Source of the DNA: Bacillota bacterium
GTDB taxonomy: Bacteria > Bacillota > Clostridia > Acetivibrionales > DSM-1351
Direction of reading: 5' to 3'
DNA length: 64,000 nt
Assembly: GCA_023415305.1 (NCBI GenBank)
Contig: JAEZKZ010000030.1
Coordinates: 21,865-85,864 of the forward strand
Below the pieces are notes generated by a model. The model saw only the letters and a program-made list of their open reading frames with translations. It was not told the DNA's origin and made no database searches. The first letter of the stretch is position 1. Each line of letters starts with the position of its first letter. This document shows positions 54,162 to 63,902 of the stretch, piece by piece. A program made the position numbers and the translations under genes.

Positions 54162-55349
54162 ATGACTTCCCAACCAGAAATCAAAGTCCTTAAAACTAAA
54201 AAAAAGTCCAACTCAGTCTCGGGTGTTATAACGTTCTTTTTACTGGTTATAGCCATCTTGATTATGGCGTTTGCGGTATACCTCAAGTCTATCGGTTATG
54301 ATTTCAAAAAATTCAGTATAGAGAGTTCAATTGAATATGTTAAGACAAATAGCCGTAATTCCATAAACACATCGGCTTCAGATATTTCATTCTCCCAGGA
54401 TGGAAGCGTAGACTGCAAGGTTTACAGGGGAAACATAGTAATCCTGTCACGGGATGGAGTAAAGTGGTTTGATAAAAAGGGTAAACTTTTACAGGAAAAA
54501 GCACTTACCTTCTCAAGACCGGTCTTGAGAAACTCCAAGAAGTATATGGCCATAATAGACATTTCCGGCAGAGATATTTATTTCTTTAAGGACCAAACCC
54601 AGCTATGGGCAAGAAAGCTCGATAATCAGATAATTAATGCAGAGGTAAGCGAGGATGGGTACACAACAGTTATAACCCAGTCAAAGGAATTCAAATCGGC
54701 TGTACTGGTTATTGATGTGAACGGTGTCGACAAATATAAGAAGTTCTCGGCAGAGGATATTGTCCTCAGTGCAAAGTCTTTAAATGACGGTGATGATGTA
54801 CTTTTAAATCAGGTAGTTACAAAAGGAATCAAAGCCGGTACTCAATTTGAATTTAATAACATATATGAAGAAAAGCCCTTTGCTGTTCTAAGCATTGAGG
54901 AAAATGTCTTTCCCGTACTCCAGTCTCTAGGAGAGAACACTGCGGCAATAGGCCAGAACCTTGTACTGCTGATGGACAAGGAGGGTAAGGAGCTTTGGAG
55001 AAAAACTGCTGAAGCTGTATATTGTGTTGCTCCGAACAGTGGCAAATACTTAATTGTGGCAGGGAAATTCAGTGATTCTGCCGGAACGGTCAGTCAAAGG
55101 GTGGTGGTATTAAACTCAAAGGGTGAAGAGGTTTACAGCTTTGATCAGCCTGAAAATATAAGCGGTATTAGTCAATACGGGGACAAGCTTGCCTTAAGGA
55201 CCCAGAGAAGTATATACCTTTATTCAATGCAAGGGAAAAAGCTTGGGCATTACATCGCACGAAACGAGATTAAGGATGCGTATTTGACAGGTGATAATGA
55301 AGCAATTGTTATAACCGGAGGAAATATATCTCTGGTAGAAATAAAGTAA
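54162..55349 (+). CDS. DUF5711 protein, membrane-anchored beta-propeller
   Basis: 395 residues. A basic cytoplasmic N-terminus and one membrane segment (about 22-45) precede an extracytoplasmic domain with repeated strand patterns (VDCKVYRGNIVILSRDGVKW, KEGKELWRKT, LNSKGEEVYSF, LYSMQGKKLGHY) typical of PQQ/WD-like propellers. Fits the DUF5711 family as I know it; function unknown. AGAGGTG upstream. Followed after 17 bases by cvpA, so the two may act together. Confidence 0.72.
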   Translation: MTSQPEIKVLKTKKKSNSVSGVITFFLLVIAILIMAFAVYLKSIGYDFKKFSIESSIEYVKTNSRNSINTSASDISFSQDGSVDCKVYRGNIVILSRDGVKWFDKKGKLLQEKALTFSRPVLRNSKKYMAIIDISGRDIYFFKDQTQLWARKLDNQIINAEVSEDGYTTVITQSKEFKSAVLVIDVNGVDKYKKFSAEDIVLSAKSLNDGDDVLLNQVVTKGIKAGTQFEFNNIYEEKPFAVLSIEENVFPVLQSLGENTAAIGQNLVLLMDKEGKELWRKTAEAVYCVAPNSGKYLIVAGKFSDSAGTVSQRVVVLNSKGEEVYSFDQPENISGISQYGDKLALRTQRSIYLYSMQGKKLGHYIARNEIKDAYLTGDNEAIVITGGNISLVEIK

Positions 55350-55366
55350 AGGTGAAAGGACTGCGG

Positions 55367-56083
55367 ATGAATTGGACGGATATTAGCGTATTGGTTATTA
55401 TTACAATATTCACAATAATAGGTGTAAGGAACGGGTTCTTATACTCTGTTTTCAGGTTGCTTTCTTACATATTGTCGGTTATATTTGCAATAAAGTTTTA
55501 TCCTGTACTATCGGCTATGCTGCAAAAAACTATAGTTTACTCCAACATAAAAACAGCTGTTATCAATGGAATAACAAAACAGCAGGCAGCCGACGGGTTA
55601 TCCCTTCAGGAGCGGACAGCCCAGTCCATTGTAGATGGTTTAAAGCTACCTGGTTTCTTAAAGGATACAATACTTAGAAATGTGGGAGAAAAAGATATTT
55701 TCGGTGTTCAGAAAATAACAGATGTCATAAGCTCAGAGGTAGCTACTCTTGTAATTAACGTTCTGAGTATGATATTGATTTATATTATTATCAGGTTCGG
55801 TCTTATCTTTGTGAAAGTTATAATAAAGGCTATTGCAAAAATTCCGGTATTCAAACAGCTGGATAAGGCAGGGGGATTGGTTTTAGGTGCCATAGAAGGT
55901 ATTTTTATTGTTTATATAATATGTGCTCTTCTTGTGCTTTTCAGTGCCTTCCCTAAATTTTCAAAGGCAATAGATTCTGTTCAGAATTCCCAATTTGCAA
56001 GTTATTTCTATCAAAACAATTTTATAATGAGTTTTTTATCGACCGAGGAAGACCAGCATAAGTCGGAGGAACTTAAATCGTAA
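55367..56083 (+). CDS. cvpA: CvpA family membrane protein
   Basis: 238 residues from ATG 55367 (AAAGGA upstream; a GTG 15 bases earlier is possible). Four membrane segments with WTDISVLVIITIFTIIGVRN at the start, the usual CvpA opening. The C-terminal about 50 residues are polar. CvpA was named for colicin V production but is a widespread envelope protein of unclear function. Confidence 0.8.
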   Translation: MNWTDISVLVIITIFTIIGVRNGFLYSVFRLLSYILSVIFAIKFYPVLSAMLQKTIVYSNIKTAVINGITKQQAADGLSLQERTAQSIVDGLKLPGFLKDTILRNVGEKDIFGVQKITDVISSEVATLVINVLSMILIYIIIRFGLIFVKVIIKAIAKIPVFKQLDKAGGLVLGAIEGIFIVYIICALLVLFSAFPKFSKAIDSVQNSQFASYFYQNNFIMSFLSTEEDQHKSEELKS

Positions 56084-56116
56084 AATTAATTAGCAGTTAA
56101 TGTTTTCACTCCTCAC

Positions 56117-56139
56117 CATGAATTTGTTTCATGTTTTTT
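56117..56139 (+). terminator. Intrinsic terminator after cvpA
   Basis: CATGAA/TTCATG stem, 5-base loop, six T. Short but well placed between cvpA and the ilvD promoter. Confidence 0.6.
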
Positions 56140-56159
56140 ATCCACTTGCTCAATCAAGC

Positions 56160-56188
56160 TGGACACATTTTATTCATAAGTGTAAAAT
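56160..56188 (+). promoter_or_regulatory. Candidate sigma-A promoter for ilvD-ilvB
   Basis: TGGACA at 56160-56165, 17 bases, TAAAAT at 56183-56188; one mismatch in each box. The leader of about 130 bases has a GCTGGG/CCCGGC hairpin near 56201-56224 but no T-box signature. Confidence 0.55.
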
Positions 56189-56327
56189 AAGGTTAAATCA
56201 GGCTGGGGAAGTATTATCCCGGCTATTATTTTAAGTTCAAATAGAAAATTAGTAATAGGTCAGCATGTTAAGTTTACTTTATTATCATAATTATTACTTT
56301 GGGAATATGTGGCTTATGGAGGTTAAG

Positions 56328-57986
56328 ATGAGAAGTGATATCGTAAAAAAGGGGATTGAAAGAGCTCCCCACAGAGCACTCTTCAAAGCGATGGGATATA
56401 CCGATGAAGAGCTGGAGAGACCATTAATCGGAGTTGTTAACTCACAAAATGAAATTGTACCCGGACATATTCACCTTGATAAAATAACTGAGGCTGTTAA
56501 GGCCGGCATCAGAATGGCAGGAGGTACACCAATAGAATTTGGTGCCATAGGTGTTTGTGACGGTATAGCCATGGGACATACAGGGATGAAGTATTCCCTG
56601 GCTACCAGAGAACTTATAGCTGATTCCTGCGAAGCAATGGGGAAAGCGCACAGCTTTGATGGAATGGTATTCGTACCCAACTGTGACAAAATTGTTCCTG
56701 GAATGCTGATGGCGGCTGCCAGAATCAATGTACCATCAATTGTAATCAGCGGAGGGCCCATGCTTTCTCTTAACAAGGACGGAAAGCAGCTGGACCTCAA
56801 TACCATGTTTGAAGCAGTAGGTGCTTTCAAGGCAGGAAAGATTACTAAGGAAGAAGTAGATGACTTTGAAAACAGTGCATGTCCCGGCTGCGGTTCCTGC
56901 TCCGGCATGTTTACAGCAAACTCCATGAACTGTCTGACAGAGGTTCTGGGACTTGGTTTGACCGGCAACGGTACTGTTCCGGCAGTGTACGCTGAGAGAA
57001 TCAGACTTGCCAAACATGCCGGCATGAAGGTTATGGAGCTGGTAGAAAAAGATATCAAGCCTTCTGACATATTAACCGAAAAGGCTTTTGAAAATGCATT
57101 GACTGTTGATATGGCCTTGGGCTGTTCAACCAACTCAGTGCTTCACTTACCGGCAATAGCCAACGAAATAGGCTTACAGATAAATCTGGATATAATTAAT
57201 GAAATCAGCTCAAAAACACCCAATCTGTGCAAGCTGGCACCAGCCGGCAACTACCACATACAGGACCTTTATTCTGCGGGTGGAGTTCAGGCTGTAATGA
57301 AGGAACTATCCCGTAAGGGCTTGCTGCATCTGGATTTAATTACTGCCACAGGCAAAACTGTAGGCGAAAATATCGAAAACGCAAAGGTTAAAGATTATAA
57401 CGTTATAAAAAGTATAGAGGCACCTTACAGCCAAACTGGCGGAATAGCAGTACTCAGAGGAAATATTGCACCTGACGGAGCTGTGGTAAAGAAATCGGCA
57501 GTGGCTGATTCTATGCTGGTGCATAAAGGGCCTGCGAGAGTGTTTGACAGCGAGGATGAAGCTATCAAATCTATCTACGAAGGTAAAATTGTTAAGGGTG
57601 ATGTCGTGATAATCCGCTATGAAGGACCTAAAGGCGGCCCCGGAATGAGAGAGATGCTTGGGCCTACTTCTGCTATAGCCGGAATGGGTCTGGACAGTTG
57701 TGTGGCCCTTATTACTGACGGTAGATTTTCCGGTGCCTCAAGAGGAGCCTCCATAGGACATGTATCTCCGGAGGCTATGGAAGGCGGTCCTATTGCTCTT
57801 ATTCAAGAGGGAGACATCGTTAACATCAATATACCGGAAGGTCTTCTAAACATAGAATGCAGCCAGCAGGAGCTGGACAGAAGAAAAGCTCTGTGGAGTG
57901 CACCGGCGCCAAAGATAACAAGCGGATATCTTGGCAGATATTCAAGACTGGTAACATCTGCAAGTACCGGAGCGGTGCTGAAATAG
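56328..57986 (+). CDS. ilvD: Dihydroxy-acid dehydratase
   Basis: 552 residues from ATG 56328 with TGGAGG upstream; an ORF start at 56265 has no site. Third step of isoleucine/valine synthesis. Fe-S cysteines are visible in [12 protein letters not shown] and [19 protein letters not shown]; the C-terminus has [20 protein letters not shown]. Full length. Shares a promoter with ilvB, which starts 51 bases after the stop. Confidence 0.97.
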   Translation: MRSDIVKKGIERAPHRALFKAMGYTDEELERPLIGVVNSQNEIVPGHIHLDKITEAVKAGIRMAGGTPIEFGAIGVCDGIAMGHTGMKYSLATRELIADSCEAMGKAHSFDGMVFVPNCDKIVPGMLMAAARINVPSIVISGGPMLSLNKDGKQLDLNTMFEAVGAFKAGKITKEEVDDFENSACPGCGSCSGMFTANSMNCLTEVLGLGLTGNGTVPAVYAERIRLAKHAGMKVMELVEKDIKPSDILTEKAFENALTVDMALGCSTNSVLHLPAIANEIGLQINLDIINEISSKTPNLCKLAPAGNYHIQDLYSAGGVQAVMKELSRKGLLHLDLITATGKTVGENIENAKVKDYNVIKSIEAPYSQTGGIAVLRGNIAPDGAVVKKSAVADSMLVHKGPARVFDSEDEAIKSIYEGKIVKGDVVIIRYEGPKGGPGMREMLGPTSAIAGMGLDSCVALITDGRFSGASRGASIGHVSPEAMEGGPIALIQEGDIVNINIPEGLLNIECSQQELDRRKALWSAPAPKITSGYLGRYSRLVTSASTGAVLK

Positions 57987-58037
57987 TTAAAATTAACTAT
58001 TTCACTGTAAGATTTTTGTTATAGAAGGAGTGATTGA

Positions 58038-59717
58038 ATGAAAATACTGGGCGCTGACGTAATTATTGAATGCATAAAGGAGCAGGGGGTCGATACCGTA
58101 TTCGGCTACCCGGGCGGTCAGGCTATAGTTATATATGATGCCTTGTACAGGGCAAGAAATGAGATAAAGCATATACTTACCTCCCATGAACAGGGAGCCT
58201 CCCATGCAGCCGACGGATATGCCAGAGCTACAGGCAAGGTTGGTGTGTGTATAGCAACCTCGGGTCCGGGCGCCACAAACCTGGTAACAGGCATAGCTAC
58301 AGCATACATGGATTCTGTACCGATGGTTGCCATAACAGGTCAGGTACCAACCGGCCTGCTGGGCAAGGACTCCTTCCAGGAGGTGGATATCACAGGCATA
58401 ACAATGCCAATAACTAAGCATAATTTTATAGTCAAAGAAGTTACAAAGCTGGCCGATACCATTCGGAAAGCCTTTGCCATAGCGAGGGAAGGCAGGCCGG
58501 GACCCGTTCTGGTGGACGTCTGTAAGGATGTTACTTCAACTCTGGTGGAATACACCCCAAGGGTTCCTGATAAGAAGGATTATATATCAAATAAATATCA
58601 CGACATAAGCAGCAAAGAACTTGAAGCTGCCGTCACAGCAATTAACAGGGCTTCCAAGCCTGTTATTATAGCCGGAGCAGGTGTAGGAATAGCAGGAGCT
58701 GAAGAAGAGGTACGAAGGCTGTCCGAGCTTGCGAGTATTCCTGTAAGTACTTCCCTTATGGGGATGGGAACCTTCCCGGGAACTCATGAGTTTTTTCTTG
58801 GAATGGTGGGGATGCATGGAACAAAAAGCTCAAACTATGCTGTACATAACTGCGATCTTTTGATTGCTATCGGCAATCGCTTCAGTGACAGAATAGTGAG
58901 TAAGGTAAGCAGCTTTGCACCTGAAGCTGAAATAATGCACATTGATGTGGACTCTGCCGAAGTGGGCAAGAATATAAATGTTAACTATCCTCTGGTGGGT
59001 AATATAAAGCAGATTCTTCAAACTTTGATAAAAGGTGTAGAAGCCAGGAGGGATACCGAATGGATATCCAGGATAAAAGACTGGAAGGACAAATACCCTT
59101 TAAAATATAACAGGTCGGATGACTATCTTCGCCCTCAGTATATTGTTGAAAGGATATATGAACTCACTGCCGGCGATGCCATCATAACCACCGAAGTAGG
59201 TCAGCACCAGATGTGGGCGGCCCAGTATTACAAGTATACGAGATTCAGACAGTTTGTTTCCTCAGGAGGGTTGGGGACAATGGGCTATGGACTGGGAGCC
59301 TGTATCGGAGCACAGTTGGGCAGACCCGACAAAAAGGTCATCAATATCGCCGGCGACGGCAGTTTCAGAATGAACCTGAACGAACTGGCCACTGCGGTAG
59401 AATACAAACTACCCATAATCATTGCTCTCTTCAACAACAGGGCTCTCGGTATGGTAAGGCAGTGGCAGGAGCTGTTTTTTGACAGCAGGTTCAGCCAGAC
59501 CTCCATTGACAGGGGAACTAATTTTAAAGCACTGGCTGAAGCCTTTGGGGCAAAAGGCATAGATGTAACGCACCCGGGTCAGGTTGATGGGGCAATCAAA
59601 GCAGCACTTGCCGAGACGGATACACCGGTACTGATCAATTTTGAAACTGATAAGGACGACAAGGTATTTCCTATTGTGCCTCCGGGTGCAGGGATTAACG
59701 AGGTAGTAGACTGTTAA
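58038..59717 (+). CDS. ilvB: Acetolactate synthase, large subunit
   Basis: 559 residues, ThDP enzyme that joins pyruvate units in branched-chain amino acid synthesis. FGYPGGQAIVIYDALY and the catalytic Glu in TSHEQGASHAADGYARA at the N-terminus, and the ThDP/Mg motif GDGSFRMNLNELATAVEY near 435 are present. AAGGAGTG before ATG. The regulatory subunit gene ilvN does not follow, nor does ilvC; they must lie elsewhere, or this is a catabolic-type enzyme. The clear biosynthetic partner ilvD favours synthesis. Confidence 0.95.
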   Translation: MKILGADVIIECIKEQGVDTVFGYPGGQAIVIYDALYRARNEIKHILTSHEQGASHAADGYARATGKVGVCIATSGPGATNLVTGIATAYMDSVPMVAITGQVPTGLLGKDSFQEVDITGITMPITKHNFIVKEVTKLADTIRKAFAIAREGRPGPVLVDVCKDVTSTLVEYTPRVPDKKDYISNKYHDISSKELEAAVTAINRASKPVIIAGAGVGIAGAEEEVRRLSELASIPVSTSLMGMGTFPGTHEFFLGMVGMHGTKSSNYAVHNCDLLIAIGNRFSDRIVSKVSSFAPEAEIMHIDVDSAEVGKNINVNYPLVGNIKQILQTLIKGVEARRDTEWISRIKDWKDKYPLKYNRSDDYLRPQYIVERIYELTAGDAIITTEVGQHQMWAAQYYKYTRFRQFVSSGGLGTMGYGLGACIGAQLGRPDKKVINIAGDGSFRMNLNELATAVEYKLPIIIALFNNRALGMVRQWQELFFDSRFSQTSIDRGTNFKALAEAFGAKGIDVTHPGQVDGAIKAALAETDTPVLINFETDKDDKVFPIVPPGAGINEVVDC

Positions 59718-59829
59718 GTAAATCCATAAGGACGATTGAGGCTGTAGCTTGATTTTCTGGTATACTTGCTTTACCTGAGTTATCTTAACGAATTCAAAGA
59801 ATAGAAAGTATATGAATTCCTATACGCTG

Positions 59830-59858
59830 AAAAGGTACGGATAAACTCCGTACCTTTT
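59830..59858. terminator. Bidirectional terminator between ilvB and the WG-repeat gene
   Basis: AAAAGGTACGGA/TCCGTACCTTTT with loop TAAAC. Serves both convergent transcripts. Confidence 0.85.
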
Positions 59859-59869
59859 ACCTGCTCTTC

Positions 59870-62104
59870 TTACCACTTAACAATATCACTTAACTTGAAC
59901 TTTGAGTCGGTGTCCAACTTCACAGTATAACACCAGCTGTAATTATTATTAACATAGTCTTTACCTGAGTACTTCACTGCAACTTCTTCCAAGACAAAAA
60001 CCCTGTAGGTACTTGAATCATCCACTTTTTCAATGGTATAAATCTCGTGTTTGACAAGCTTTTCTTTGGTATTTTTCTTGTAAAGGCTTGAAACCAGCTT
60101 TTTCTGAGAATTATAAAGATTACTTCCCTTCAGAAGGTAAGGTTCTACCGAGGAAAACGTATTATTGTTGATGGCTGTAATAATATTTTGTTCATAGAGG
60201 TTGATTGTGTTTTCAATCTGATTGGCCGTTGAGTTGTTTATATCCCAGTACAATTTTGGTTTATGATTTACTATCGTTTTATCGAAAGCATTCCAGAAAG
60301 CACCTTTTGTATCTATTATACTGCTGATTTGACCGTAGGGTATTTCAAATTCCGGGAAGCCTGCCGCATAAGCCGCAATCTCATATGGATAGTAATAAAC
60401 TTTTATGGAATCATTCCCTAATATAAAATATTGATCATCAGATACTGTAACGTCTGTTTCAAAATATGCCAGACCACCGGTAATAGTTGAAACCCTGTTG
60501 TCCAGAAGCATTTGATTTTTAACCAGGGAAGCAAGCTTATCTGCATAATTACTGTCGGGTTTGAACAAATCCTTCAGCTGGTAAAATACTCCCGTTTTTA
60601 GATCAATATATAAGTAATCCTGTGAGGGCATTCCGTGGGCAGCACCTATGGGGTACAAATACCCATTCTTGTCTATAATCAGTAAATCCTTGTTTAGCGT
60701 AACAGTGAATTTACAGGTTAATTCTTCAGGGTATTCCTCATCATCAGAGGTTTTAGTGCCAATGTCGTTCAAAAATTCAGCTTTCAGCTTATCATTTATA
60801 CTGTTTTGTACAGCAGTATTTTCCATGCCTGATAATTCGGGATACTCAATAAAGGTAAGATAGTCGGGACGCGAGGTAACTTTTTTCACTCTAATTCCAT
60901 CTCTAAGAGGAATGGAGTTATCCTTCTGCCAAATTACTTCCCCATTTTCCTTCAGGTAGGTAAGACCGCTGTCCAGCTTGGCCTGCAGGACATCTCCAAT
61001 GAATTTAATTTCTCCTATACCTGAAAGCCTTGGAAGTTTATCCACTATATTACCCATTTTATCAATAAAAAAGGTGGAGGTACTGTCGCAGGCTGTGGCA
61101 TAGTCATTTTGAAATTCATCGATTCTATAGTATTTGAAATCAGTAAGCTGTTCACCCTTGCTGTTAAACAGGGCTTTAGGCAAATAATAGCTGGAATACG
61201 GGATATCTGAATAATTACTAACCGCGTAAAGGCCTGAGCCCACATAATTTATACCTGAGTATTCAGGCTTTATAACGAAATTACCCTTCTTATCTATCAA
61301 ACCGAATTTGTTAGCTGATTTATCAGACTCAATTTCTACAACGGCATAACCGTCCTTAAATGGGCCAGCTGTATAAAACAAGGGCTGAATGGCTATATTG
61401 CCATTATAAAACTTATACCCCGTCTTTTTGCTCTTCTCATCATAGTAGGAGGTGAGTCCTTCAGAACTGGTGTATGTATTATAGTACTTATGTTCTTCAA
61501 TTACCTTACCCGCTTTATTGATAACAGAAAACTTTCCAGGGCTGACTTCAACTTCTGCCTTACCATTTTCAAAATTACTTATATTGAGGTACTTTGCAGG
61601 GATAACAACCTTACCCTTCAAGTCCATAAATCCATAGTGTAACTTGTTATCATAAAAACTCAGCATTTCATCCTGATAATCAATAACTCTGTACTTTGTC
61701 TGGAGTATAACTTTACCTGATGAATCAACCACTACAGAGCCCTCATTAACACCTCTCAGAATAGCTAAACCATTCCTGAACTCCGGTATATATGAAGAAA
61801 ATGGTCCTGCGATGACTTTACCCGATTTATTTATAAAACTAACCTTGCAGACGTCATATTGAGAAGTACCATTGGCAACGATAGCGACTCCGTTATCATT
61901 GAATTCTCCGGCAAAGCTATATCCTGGTTTTATAGAAAAAGTTCCGTTACTATCTATATAACCCCAGTTGTCTCCAGATGAGGTTAAAACTGATGCAGGG
62001 TAAAGAGTATTATCCTCGGCAGAAGCTGTGATACTATGGAGTGATACAGACAGGAATACTATAAATACAGATAACAATATAGATAATGTAGTCTTAAATT
62101 TCAT
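59870..62104 (-). CDS. Secreted WG-repeat protein with C-terminal DUF3298 domain
   Basis: 744 residues with a signal peptide (to about residue 29, ITASAE). About ten WG-type repeats fill residues 40-400 (GDNWGYIDSNGTFSIKPGY, KLHYGFMDLKGKVVIPAKY, KFGLIDKKGNFVIKPEY). The next 200 residues match the DUF4163/DUF3298 (RsiV/PdaC-like) fold, with DLKTGVFYQLKDLF and YYYPYEIAAYAAGFPEFEIP. The last part is a short beta domain. On its strand AAGGGGGT precedes the ATG. Probably a surface protein binding an unknown ligand; minus strand, alone. Confidence 0.88.
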   Translation of the reverse strand: MKFKTTLSILLSVFIVFLSVSLHSITASAEDNTLYPASVLTSSGDNWGYIDSNGTFSIKPGYSFAGEFNDNGVAIVANGTSQYDVCKVSFINKSGKVIAGPFSSYIPEFRNGLAILRGVNEGSVVVDSSGKVILQTKYRVIDYQDEMLSFYDNKLHYGFMDLKGKVVIPAKYLNISNFENGKAEVEVSPGKFSVINKAGKVIEEHKYYNTYTSSEGLTSYYDEKSKKTGYKFYNGNIAIQPLFYTAGPFKDGYAVVEIESDKSANKFGLIDKKGNFVIKPEYSGINYVGSGLYAVSNYSDIPYSSYYLPKALFNSKGEQLTDFKYYRIDEFQNDYATACDSTSTFFIDKMGNIVDKLPRLSGIGEIKFIGDVLQAKLDSGLTYLKENGEVIWQKDNSIPLRDGIRVKKVTSRPDYLTFIEYPELSGMENTAVQNSINDKLKAEFLNDIGTKTSDDEEYPEELTCKFTVTLNKDLLIIDKNGYLYPIGAAHGMPSQDYLYIDLKTGVFYQLKDLFKPDSNYADKLASLVKNQMLLDNRVSTITGGLAYFETDVTVSDDQYFILGNDSIKVYYYPYEIAAYAAGFPEFEIPYGQISSIIDTKGAFWNAFDKTIVNHKPKLYWDINNSTANQIENTINLYEQNIITAINNNTFSSVEPYLLKGSNLYNSQKKLVSSLYKKNTKEKLVKHEIYTIEKVDDSSTYRVFVLEEVAVKYSGKDYVNNNYSWCYTVKLDTDSKFKLSDIVKW

Positions 62105-62488
62105 TTAAGAGACCCCCTTCACAATGATAAATAGATTGTATCATGGATTAAAAAACTTAATAATAAATAAATTATACAAAAGAATGAGTATGAAAAAGTG
62201 TCAGTATTGTAATATTCTTCTTAAAACTACTGTCTTTAGCTTACATTCAATCCTCTGGATTTTCTTCTGATCGCGCTAACATTCCAACTACTTATCTCCA
62301 ACCTCCAACTTCTACCTTCTAACTTCTTACTTCCAACCTCCAGAAAAAACATATGCTTGACTTTTTTTCATGTATATGTTAAATTAGTTATTGCTCGTTG
62401 TGTAAGTCTTTTTTTTTATGTCTAAAAAGTAAATAATATAAATGACTTATATGGTGAAATACACATTAAGCGGCTGGAGGTGTTATTG
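62105..62488. other. Intergenic region with a 7-base tandem repeat and the rpmG promoter
   Basis: 62280-62342 is a pure 7-base periodic tract: on the minus strand nine heptamers close to TGGAAGT/TAGAAGT. On the plus strand this is pyrimidine-rich. Then TTGACT (62357-62362), 17 bases, TAAATT (62380-62385), a candidate promoter for rpmG-secE-nusG. Confidence 0.6.
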
Positions 62489-62638
62489 ATGAGAGTTAAA
62501 ATTACACTCGCATGTACTGATTGCAAACAACGAAATTATTCTAACATGAAGAATAAGAAGAATGACCCGGATAGACTTGAATTAAAGAAATTCTGTAAAT
62601 TCTGTCACAAGCACACAGTCCATAAGGAAACTAAATAA
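62489..62638 (+). CDS. rpmG: Ribosomal protein L33
   Basis: 49 residues, [17 protein letters not shown] through [16 protein letters not shown]. Zinc-binding form: Cys9, Cys12, Cys36 and Cys39. Part of the large ribosomal subunit near the exit site. Strong CTGGAGGTG site before ATG. The order rpmG, secE, nusG, rplK is the standard Firmicute arrangement. Confidence 0.96.
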   Translation: MRVKITLACTDCKQRNYSNMKNKKNDPDRLELKKFCKFCHKHTVHKETK

Positions 62639-62920
62639 TTAATACAGTTAAAGCTGTTTCGTTTTGGTTTCCTTAGGAGACTAAATAGAGCTAACTAACT
62701 GCATACTTATTAGTCTCTTTGGAATTTTCATAGGTTATACTTTGAAGTTCCAAGAGTTTCCCTTGAAGGACTAATATCCTGGAAATCGGGTGGCAATGTT
62801 TATTGAATCATATGTTTGGATATAATCTTGCATGTGATTCATATTATAGTAATTGTGTCAACAATTACTGTATAACTGCCAATTGATATTTTAAAATATT
62901 ATTATTGGGATGTGATTATA

Positions 62921-63151
62921 ATGGCTGAAAACGAGGTTAAAAAGGTATCTCGGTTTAAGAGAACCGGCCAGAATATGGCAAGGCTATTTAGAGAAATAAG
63001 GGCCGAATTAAAAAAGGTTATATGGCCTAATAGGACTCAGCTAATAAACAATACTGTAACAGTACTTATTTTCTGCCTGGTTGTTGGCATAATAATATGG
63101 GCTGCTGATTTCGGTTTGACAGCGTTAGCTGATGTTGTATTTGTAAGATAG
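62921..63151 (+). CDS. secE: Preprotein translocase subunit SecE
   Basis: 76 residues from ATG 62921; a GTG at 62912 adds three residues. Basic N-terminus with the conserved ELKKVIWPNRTQ amphipathic helix, then one membrane segment (about 45-68). SecE clamps SecY in the export channel. The 280-base gap before it contains hairpins (AGGAGACTAA with TTAGTCTC near 62675-62722; TAGTAATTGT with ACAATTACT near 62848-62870) but no gene. Confidence 0.94.
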   Translation: MAENEVKKVSRFKRTGQNMARLFREIRAELKKVIWPNRTQLINNTVTVLIFCLVVGIIIWAADFGLTALADVVFVR

Positions 63152-63274
63152 TGTGCAAAGTCTTTTAAATATGAATTCTGATTGGGCTGGTTAAAGGCCC
63201 AATTAAAATATTTAAGTGGCTAAAAGAATTAAAGGGAGGACATGAGGCTCTGAATTGGTGGGCCTGTTTTTGAT

Positions 63275-63793
63275 ATGTCTGAAGACGCTAAGTGGTATGT
63301 AGTCCATACCTATTCCGGGTATGAGAACAAAGTTAAGGCTAATCTTGAAAAGATAGTGGAAAATAGAGGCATGCAGGATTATATAGTCGATATCGTTGTT
63401 CCCATGGAGGAGCAGATTGAGATTAAGGACGGCAAGAAGAAGGCGACGCTCAAGAAGGTTTTTCCCGGTTATGTGCTTGTCAAGATGATTATGTCGGACG
63501 AATCCTGGTATATTGTCAGAAACACCAGAGGAGTTACCGGTTTTGTAGGACCGGGATCCAAGCCGGTGCCGTTATCTGATGAAGAAGTAAAAGCAATGGG
63601 TGTTGAGGAATTTGCACCTGATATTGATTATGATGTCAACGATAATGTTAGAGTTACTTCAGGTCCTCTTGAAAACTTTATCGGTATTGTTGAAGAGATT
63701 AATCTCGAAAAGAAGAAGGTCCGTGTTTCTGTTTCAATGTTTGGCAGAGAAACTCCTGTTGAACTGGAACTGACACAGATTACAAAAATTTAG
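63275..63793 (+). CDS. nusG: Transcription elongation factor NusG
   Basis: 172 residues. NGN domain with WYVVHTYSGYENKVKANLEK, VFPGYVLVKM and VRNTRGVTGFVG, then the KOW domain (NVRVTSGPLENFIGIVEEIN). Housekeeping copy, in contrast to loaP at 11744. The best ribosome binding site (AAAGGGAGG at 63231-63239) is 36 bases before the ATG and only two bases from an ATG-AGG-CTC-TGA mini frame; near the real start only GGTGGG is seen. A hairpin ATTGGGC/GCCCAAT lies at 63182-63204. Confidence 0.96.
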   Translation: MSEDAKWYVVHTYSGYENKVKANLEKIVENRGMQDYIVDIVVPMEEQIEIKDGKKKATLKKVFPGYVLVKMIMSDESWYIVRNTRGVTGFVGPGSKPVPLSDEEVKAMGVEEFAPDIDYDVNDNVRVTSGPLENFIGIVEEINLEKKKVRVSVSMFGRETPVELELTQITKI

Positions 63794-63805
63794 GCCATAA
63801 GGCAG

Positions 63806-63836
63806 ATAGAAAACAATTTGTTTTCTGTCCTTTTAA
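63806..63836 (+). terminator. Attenuator-like hairpin in the rplK leader
   Basis: ATAGAAAAC/GTTTTCTGT stem, 5-base loop, then CCTTTT. A second hairpin (GCGAGTGCA/TGCATTCGC, 63862-63881) follows just before the ribosome binding site. Could modulate the ribosomal protein operon. Confidence 0.4.
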
Positions 63837-63902
63837 TAAATAATTATAAGCAATACCGCGGCGAGTGCAGATGCATTCGCAGAAAATTGGGAGGTGGAAT
63901 TA

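Noticed and set aside
56140..56327. T-box or leucine-rich leader before ilvD
   Set aside because: No T-box specifier or conserved antiterminator bases, and no run of branched-chain codons in a short frame.
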